Source: Larus michahellis (lineage: Eukaryota > Chordata > Aves > Charadriiformes > Laridae). From it: a stretch of 64,000 bases of DNA. The stretch is taken from NCBI RefSeq assembly GCF_964199755.1, contig NC_133899.1:1240001-1304000 (forward strand), written 5' to 3'. The notes under the pieces were generated by a model. That model did no database searches and was not told where the DNA came from. It worked only from the letters and a program-made list of their open reading frames with translations. Position numbers and translations under genes: made by a program. Numbering within the stretch: the first letter of the stretch is position 1; each line of letters begins with the position of its first letter. Shown here piece after piece: positions 58,301-64,000 of the stretch.

Positions 58301-61300
58301 CGAACATATGGCAGGAGTTTAAGTTCAAATTCAAAGTCTAAGAAAAAAAAGAAGAAAAAAACCGAAAACAACTCCTGGCTTTTCTTCAGAACAGACTTAG
58401 CTCCACATTCTAAAACACATCTTCAGTGAACTGGATTGCTAGGAGCTATCATTTCAATCCTTCTTTGAGGAACCTGAAAATGTTTGGGTACCTTTAAGAA
58501 AGTTTGCTGCAACAAACCTGCTCTTCACAAATCCGACTTCAAATGAAACTTCGTGTTTTCACCTAAACACAGGCCAATGTTTATATATGCTGCACTATAA
58601 ATAGCATTAAAACAAAACTTGACAAATCCCAGAAAGATCAGAGTTGTTGCAAGGAAACTAATTCTTCCCCAGAGGATATAGTTTCCCTCCGCGCCTGATA
58701 TCGTATTTGAATAGCTAAAGCTCCCTCCTCTATTGATCGCTCACCTCTATCACCATGTTTTACACACGTGTGTGCATACACGCACACACTGAGTGTATGA
58801 AATTTTCTGCTACAATTTCATGTTTATTCATGTGGAAAACACACACAAAAAATAAAAGGCTGTTACGTAAATGCAGTATTACATTTGAAGGCAAAAATAA
58901 AAATTCAGTATCACTACATATTTCTACCTAATTCGCAAGAAAAAACATGTAGACAGGATTCCTGTTTTCAGCAGCCACCGTGTTGAATCGATGAGTCAAG
59001 TTTCGGCTGGCTGACAGCACAAAGTGTCATGTAACTTCTTGCTGACTTCAAATCCCCTTGACAAACATATTAGTTGATCTCAAGTTCATGGGTTTTTTTG
59101 CTAGAAGTAGCTCCATTTATACCCAGCATCTCTCCTAAACACATTTTCTTTTTCCATATAGGAAGGGAGGAACACGCGTTTCAGGATTACTGTTATTATC
59201 AAATATAAAAAAAACAGCACACAAACAAAACAACAAAATACTAATGATCAGCCAAGAGCCACACATGCTCATTTCCACATACAAACCTTCATCTGCATTC
59301 ATGTCATCAGTTATTAGACATTCTATTTACAATAAACTTCCGAGTCTCGTATCTTCCCTCAAAATACCTTAACTAGACTAACTAGACAAGCCCAGGCTTG
59401 GCAAATTCTACTACTGCAATCAAGGACACACAGGGACAGGCAGATTTTTAATAAGTATTTTAAGTGTCAAATTTCTTCAACTGCCCTTTATCCGATTATC
59501 CTACCCTTGTAATCTCTCATCTGAGATCAGCTGCTTGTAACTTTGATCTTCCTGCCAGTTACACTGACGGTTCAGAAAATTATATTTCACGTGGCTGTAA
59601 TGACCAGAACAGCATCAAACGGCAGGTCAATATCCAACACTGCAAAATTTTAAATCTGGGAAGAACAAGATTTCGTTAGTGTACTGCTTGAAACAGCTCA
59701 AAATATTCAGAATTGAAATATTAATGAGAAATAATCAAGTAATATGATACCAGACTTGCTCGTTATTGTAGCACATCAAAAATAGTACACCTGAGCCAAA
59801 CGATGAGCATGCCAGCGCATTTGGCTATCGGCGGGAACTGAGCCAGCACCCGGTCCCAGGTGGAAGGTATTCACTGACACTTTTCCCAAAGAAAAGAACA
59901 GCAACAAATCCTGAAGATACACAAAAGGAAATACAACGCTGCAAGAAGGGATGCTCACTTAGTATGAACTGCTACACCCAATTGAAATCAGTTCATTTTA
60001 GATTAAACGAACTGAAGAAAGGCTATCTGTGAAAGGGCTGGATGCATTACAGTCAGCCTGCACGAAGATCCATCCTTGGGCCAACGAGTCTCTGGATCAG
60101 TCCCAGCAGCTGGTGACAGGAGCTCTGTCTTTGAGGGAGAGGGAGGAGAGGCTTAGGAAGCATTTAGGCGAAATAACTTAGAGAAGGTAGGAAACGGTGG
60201 GTGAAGCTGATCTGATGATATCACAGTGCAAGTGCAAAAGGCCAGTGGTTCGTGATGGCAAACTGAAATTTCTAAGTGCTCCTTTTCCTCTTATTTCACT
60301 CACTTCACCTTAGCGCACACACACAGTTGCCCCTTTTATAGGAATGTTTTTAGATTTCTACACACAGACTAACCAGGCTAGATTACAGGCATCTGGGCTT
60401 ACAGCAAAATTAGGGATCCCAGCCTTTCCCCATCACCACCAACAGAAAATACTATACTTAAAAGTTTTTTAAGCCATTCTCACCATCATGATATCAAATA
60501 ACCTTTCAGAAACACACCATGCCTTGTGACCAGCAACATTAGATTCCTCCTTACTAACTAGGAAACTGTGGTTCTATTTAGACTTTATTCTTAGGAACAT
60601 AGCAGCTAAGCTTATGGAAGCAAAGGGAACGCAACTGAACACAACTGCTTCCTGTTTGGGAGTGCTAAGACAACTGTAAGATTCTGTGAGAAGTCACTGC
60701 AGCTTTGGACACAGACCAAAGAAAGCCCTGCTTTTTCCAAAGCACACGCATTCTCCCCATGGAGAGCACTCTCCCTCAAAAACAAAAAAAGGAGAATTCT
60801 CATTTCAGAATTTCAGATAACCTCCTGTGGTCAGAACTGCAGCTACTTTCAAGTAAAAGGTCTCTTGTTAAATAACACAAGTTTAATGCCGAAATGGAGG
60901 AAGATGCTGTAACTTCAAGATGATGGAAGGCAGGAAGAGGAAAGAAAAGTAATTTTCCCCAAAACAGCTAATGAAAGTAGCTGCAAATAATCAGTTCAGC
61001 TGTAACACAGCAAGTCAGGTACACATGGATTCGGTATTCCATCACGTGCAGCACTTGCAAGATTTTCTGCGGCTACTCGTACTTAATGAATCTCGAATGA
61101 CTTTTCAGTTGCATCTACATTGTAATTTCAGCTATACAGATTAAGAACTGTGATTTCTAGTAATTTAATGCTTTACTAACTTGCACTGTGCTTGGAATCG
61201 TTCATGATGTTACAAAAGAATTTGTCTGTCCTTCTCAAACATTTGTGAGGCTTTCTTAGCCTACCAACAAATTTAACTGAGATCCTTCTGGTTGGTTGAC

Positions 61301-62407
61301 CAAAAAGCTTCTTCTTGTAACTCAGCACTCGTGGATGCTGGGAGCACAAAAGAAAGGAAAACAGTAGAGAATACCAGTTTCCAATGATGAATGCATGATG
61401 AATTCAGACATCCTCATTTTGTCAGTACCACCAGACACCTTAAACATTATGGAATGCTCTTGAGATATACCAATGATTTCCCTACGCTTTGCTATTCTGT
61501 ACCAGAAACAAAGCCATGCCGCCCAGAACTTCCACGCATGGAAGCCAAGTTATGAACTGGGCGAACTCTGCCCTGACCTCCTAGCAAATGAGGCCATACT
61601 AATGCAGAGGGAGACCAATATCACCATCTGGAAAGGTCATCTACTTCAGACTGCCACAGGACCACGGAATCCTGCTATAGCATTAAGAGAGCAATATGCA
61701 GTAAAATAAGCATTTCTGCTTTCTAGGCATGTAATCCCCCCTTCCTTTTTTTTTCTTCCTTAAGTAATCAGTGTAAATTCAGTAAAATTACCAGCTAACC
61801 TGCCAACATTTCCCCACGATTTCAAGTTTATTTTTAACAGCACATAGTTAAGAACACAAAAAAGGAACACTGGAAAGCAGTACTGCTTCTGCCTTTAGCT
61901 GAAGCCAGCCTTCCATTGCATGTAATGGCCTCTAAATCAATTTCTGATCATGATGTGGAAGACCTCTTTTTGTTCTAGTTTTCCTCTTAACAAAGATGTC
62001 AGACATCACTTAACCTGGCTGCAGCTCCAACTCCCACTTCAATGCCACTTCTCCAGGTTGTTCCCCAGACCCAGCCTTGAGGAGGTCCTTGAAATACAGC
62101 CCCAGCTCTTCCCCAGCCCACCTCTCTGTCTGTTCCACCATGGTGATCTGCTCCTGTGACTTCACCCCCTCTAATGCCGGGCACTTCTTCAGCAGCATCC
62201 CTTTTATCCCCACCCTCAGGCTAAAAGGTAATGACAGCCTTTGCCCTCCAAAGGCAATCATGCAGGAGAACACAATCAATCAGTGGGTGATGAAAAGAAC
62301 CAGCCAAATTGTCTGCAGTAGAGGCAGAGGCAGGGCATTTTCCACTTGCAGCTGACATTTTTTGCCTTTAAGGGTAGGTACATCCTGGGAATCCCTTACC
62401 ACTTCTA

Positions 62408-62939
62408 TGACCTCCAGTTCTAGGCCCCGCTGTACAAGAGGGACACTGAAGCGCTGGAGCGTGTCCAGAGGAGAGCTACCAGGCTGGTGAGGGGTCTGGA
62501 GACCAGGTCGTATGAGGAGAGGCTGAGGGAGCTGGGCATGTTTAGCTTGGAGAAGAGGAGGCTGAGGGGAGACCTCATTGCCCTCTACAACTCCCTGAAA
62601 GGAGGGTGTAGAGAGGGGGGTGCTGGTCTCTTCTCCCAGGTGAGTAATGACAGGACCAGAGGAAATGATCCGAAGCTGCGGCAGGGGAGGTTTAGATTAG
62701 ATATTAGGAAGAATTACTTTACTGAAAGAGCTGTCAGGCACTGGAACAGCCTGCCCAGGGAGGTGGTCGAGTCACCATCCCTAGAGGTGTTTAAGAAATG
62801 TGTAGATTTGGCACTTCAGGGCATGCTCTAGTGGCAGAGATTGTAGGGGGGTTTTTTTTGCGTGTGTATGGTTGGACTCAGAGATCATGGTATGATCTCA
62901 GAGGTCCTTTCCAACCACAAAGATTCTATGATTCTATGA
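62408..62939 (+). mobile_element. CR1 LINE 3' copy with readable reverse-transcriptase C-terminus
   Basis: The plus strand reads in one frame from about 62421 as [20 protein letters not shown], then [40 protein letters not shown] and [20 protein letters not shown], stopping at 62831. This is the CR1 ORF2 C-terminal signature. It is followed by the 3' UTR (GGTTGGACTCAGAGATCATG, GTCCTTTCCAACC) and the ATTCTATGATTCTATGA tail. The frame is uninterrupted over about 135 codons, but the element is 5'-truncated. Confidence 0.92.
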
Positions 62940-63192
62940 ACAACAGCAAAGTTAATCCTTGTCTTTTAATAAGCTCCCTGCACTGAACGGCTGCCCATTT
63001 GATCCCCACCGATACTAGTCTCCTCAATATGTTTTAATACTCGTACAGATTTGGCTGCTTCTTCCAAAGCCATTTCCTTGCTGCAGCACATGACAGTCAC
63101 ACCAGAGATTAGACAAAACCTTGGTGTACTCTTCTAATCAGCTGGCAGCATCCAAGCAGAAATCTCCTCTAATGATGTACTCTAAGCTGATC

Positions 63193-63208
63193 AAAAAAAA
63201 AAAAAAAA
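63193..63208. repeat. Poly(A) run
   Basis: About 16 A followed by CCAACAAGCAAGCAAACAGG, a weak AAGC-type repeat. Simple sequence. Confidence 0.6.
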
Positions 63209-64000
63209 CCAACAAGCAAGCAAACAGGCAAAGAGAGTCGTTTATATGGAACTAAGATTACGAAACAATTAGAAATACATGAACCTGCAAGTAGCCTCTC
63301 CTACACGGGAGGTGGGTGAGCAAAGTAAAGTGGAGCACACATGCTCAGCAAATTAAATAAACTCTATAAAGGAAAAACAATAATTGTGTCCATATTCCAC
63401 TACAGCCCCAGCTAAGCATACAAATTCAGGTTCAGAGTACCCATCCACGCATGCATAAAGATTCTATGATGCTCATCAGTTCATATTAAGACACAGTTTT
63501 GGGCTAAACCTGTATTACCAAGGTTTCAGAGGTCAAATAAGGGCCTGATTGTCACTCCTTAGTCCAAAGGTAACTGCATTTTATTAAAACTACGTATGCA
63601 ACTGAGTATCTTTCAAAAACTTTTGTGGGTAAGAGATGCTAAAACCAGAATCTATTCCACAACCGAAAAATTTAGGCCTCTGAATCTGCCAGGAGATCTT
63701 GTGGTTTGTTTAACTTGAAGTTCTGTTCTACTTGGAAATCCAGCCTCTGATTAAACAATATAGTTCAGCGGCTGAGCTTATTGTATAGCACCGATTCCAC
63801 CACAATAGCTTAGTCCACAGAGTTTTCAAAGAATGATGGTGCGGGGGAAACAGGGGGAGTGTTACGTCAGCTCTAAATATTCAACATCTAATCAAAGCCT
63901 TGCTTTGTTGCAAAATGTTAGTATCATGTGACCCCCATGGATTTTTCTGTATACAAAAGCTTGGGCGTGGGAATACTTTGAAGCAAAGTATTTCGCCTGT

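Larger units (their letters stand above)
53348..64000 (-). other. NFAT5: NFAT5 intronic sequence upstream of in-window exon 1 (continues off window)
   Basis: The exon encoding the first 25 or so residues (nuclear-export region in human) was searched for by reading the minus strand for the expected DLDLESPKSLYSR-like segment and was not found, so it should lie beyond 64000. The stretch holds two plus-oriented CR1 copies (58.2 and 62.4 kb) and simple repeats. No other gene was recognised. Confidence 0.7.

Noticed and set aside
62077-62355. Open frames on both strands just before the 62.4-kb CR1
   Set aside because: No recognisable similarity. They could be more of the CR1 or another decayed element, but I could not support either.
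53348-64000. Search for the first NFAT5 coding exon
   Set aside because: No minus-strand segment resembling the expected N-terminus was found; it presumably lies beyond the right edge.
1-64000. CRISPR array, operon or prophage-like organisation
   Set aside because: The window is spliced vertebrate nuclear DNA; no regularly spaced repeats with unique spacers are present.

Overview
The window is vertebrate nuclear DNA, most likely from a bird. Coding sequence lies in short exons with GT-AG introns and vertebrate-type poly(A) signals. The interspersed repeats are CR1 LINEs ending in the sauropsid-type ATTCTATG tail. CR1 also occurs in crocodilians and turtles, so bird is an inference rather than proof.

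Two genes face each other tail to tail. NOB1 (plus strand, about 1.47-4.27 kb) is complete in nine compact coding exons and starts in a CpG-island promoter carrying a ZNF143/THAP11-type site. It encodes the PIN-domain endonuclease that matures 18S rRNA. NFAT5/TonEBP (minus strand, from the right-hand edge down to about 4.93 kb) fills the rest. Twelve coding exons are visible, from 53347 down to 13185. They cover everything except roughly the first 25 residues, whose exon lies beyond the right edge. All exon phases join consistently and give about 1,488 residues in the window. The huge Q-rich transactivation exon is 14676-17112, and the last exon continues into a 3' UTR of about 8.2 kb.

Layout: 1-640 unassigned; 640-2000 CpG island and promoter; 1468-4268 NOB1; about 660 bp of intergenic DNA; 4930-13184 NFAT5 3' UTR; 13185-53347 NFAT5 coding exons and introns; 53348-64000 NFAT5 first-intron sequence. 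Introns hold several CR1 fragments: two nearly identical 3' ends at 25.7 and 58.2 kb, a copy at 62.4 kb with a readable reverse-transcriptase C-terminus, and an old antisense endonuclease fragment at 33.2-34.0 kb. They also hold microsatellites, a perfect 30-bp palindrome and smaller hairpins.

The two genes do not form a pathway; they are syntenic neighbours, as at human 16q22. In human, NQO1 lies between them. Here there is no room for it, which is the most notable gene-content observation. I found no evidence of a wholly new system. The items of interest are regulatory and structural: splice-site oddities in NFAT5, repeats abutting its stop codon, repeat modules in its activation domain, and recent CR1 activity.
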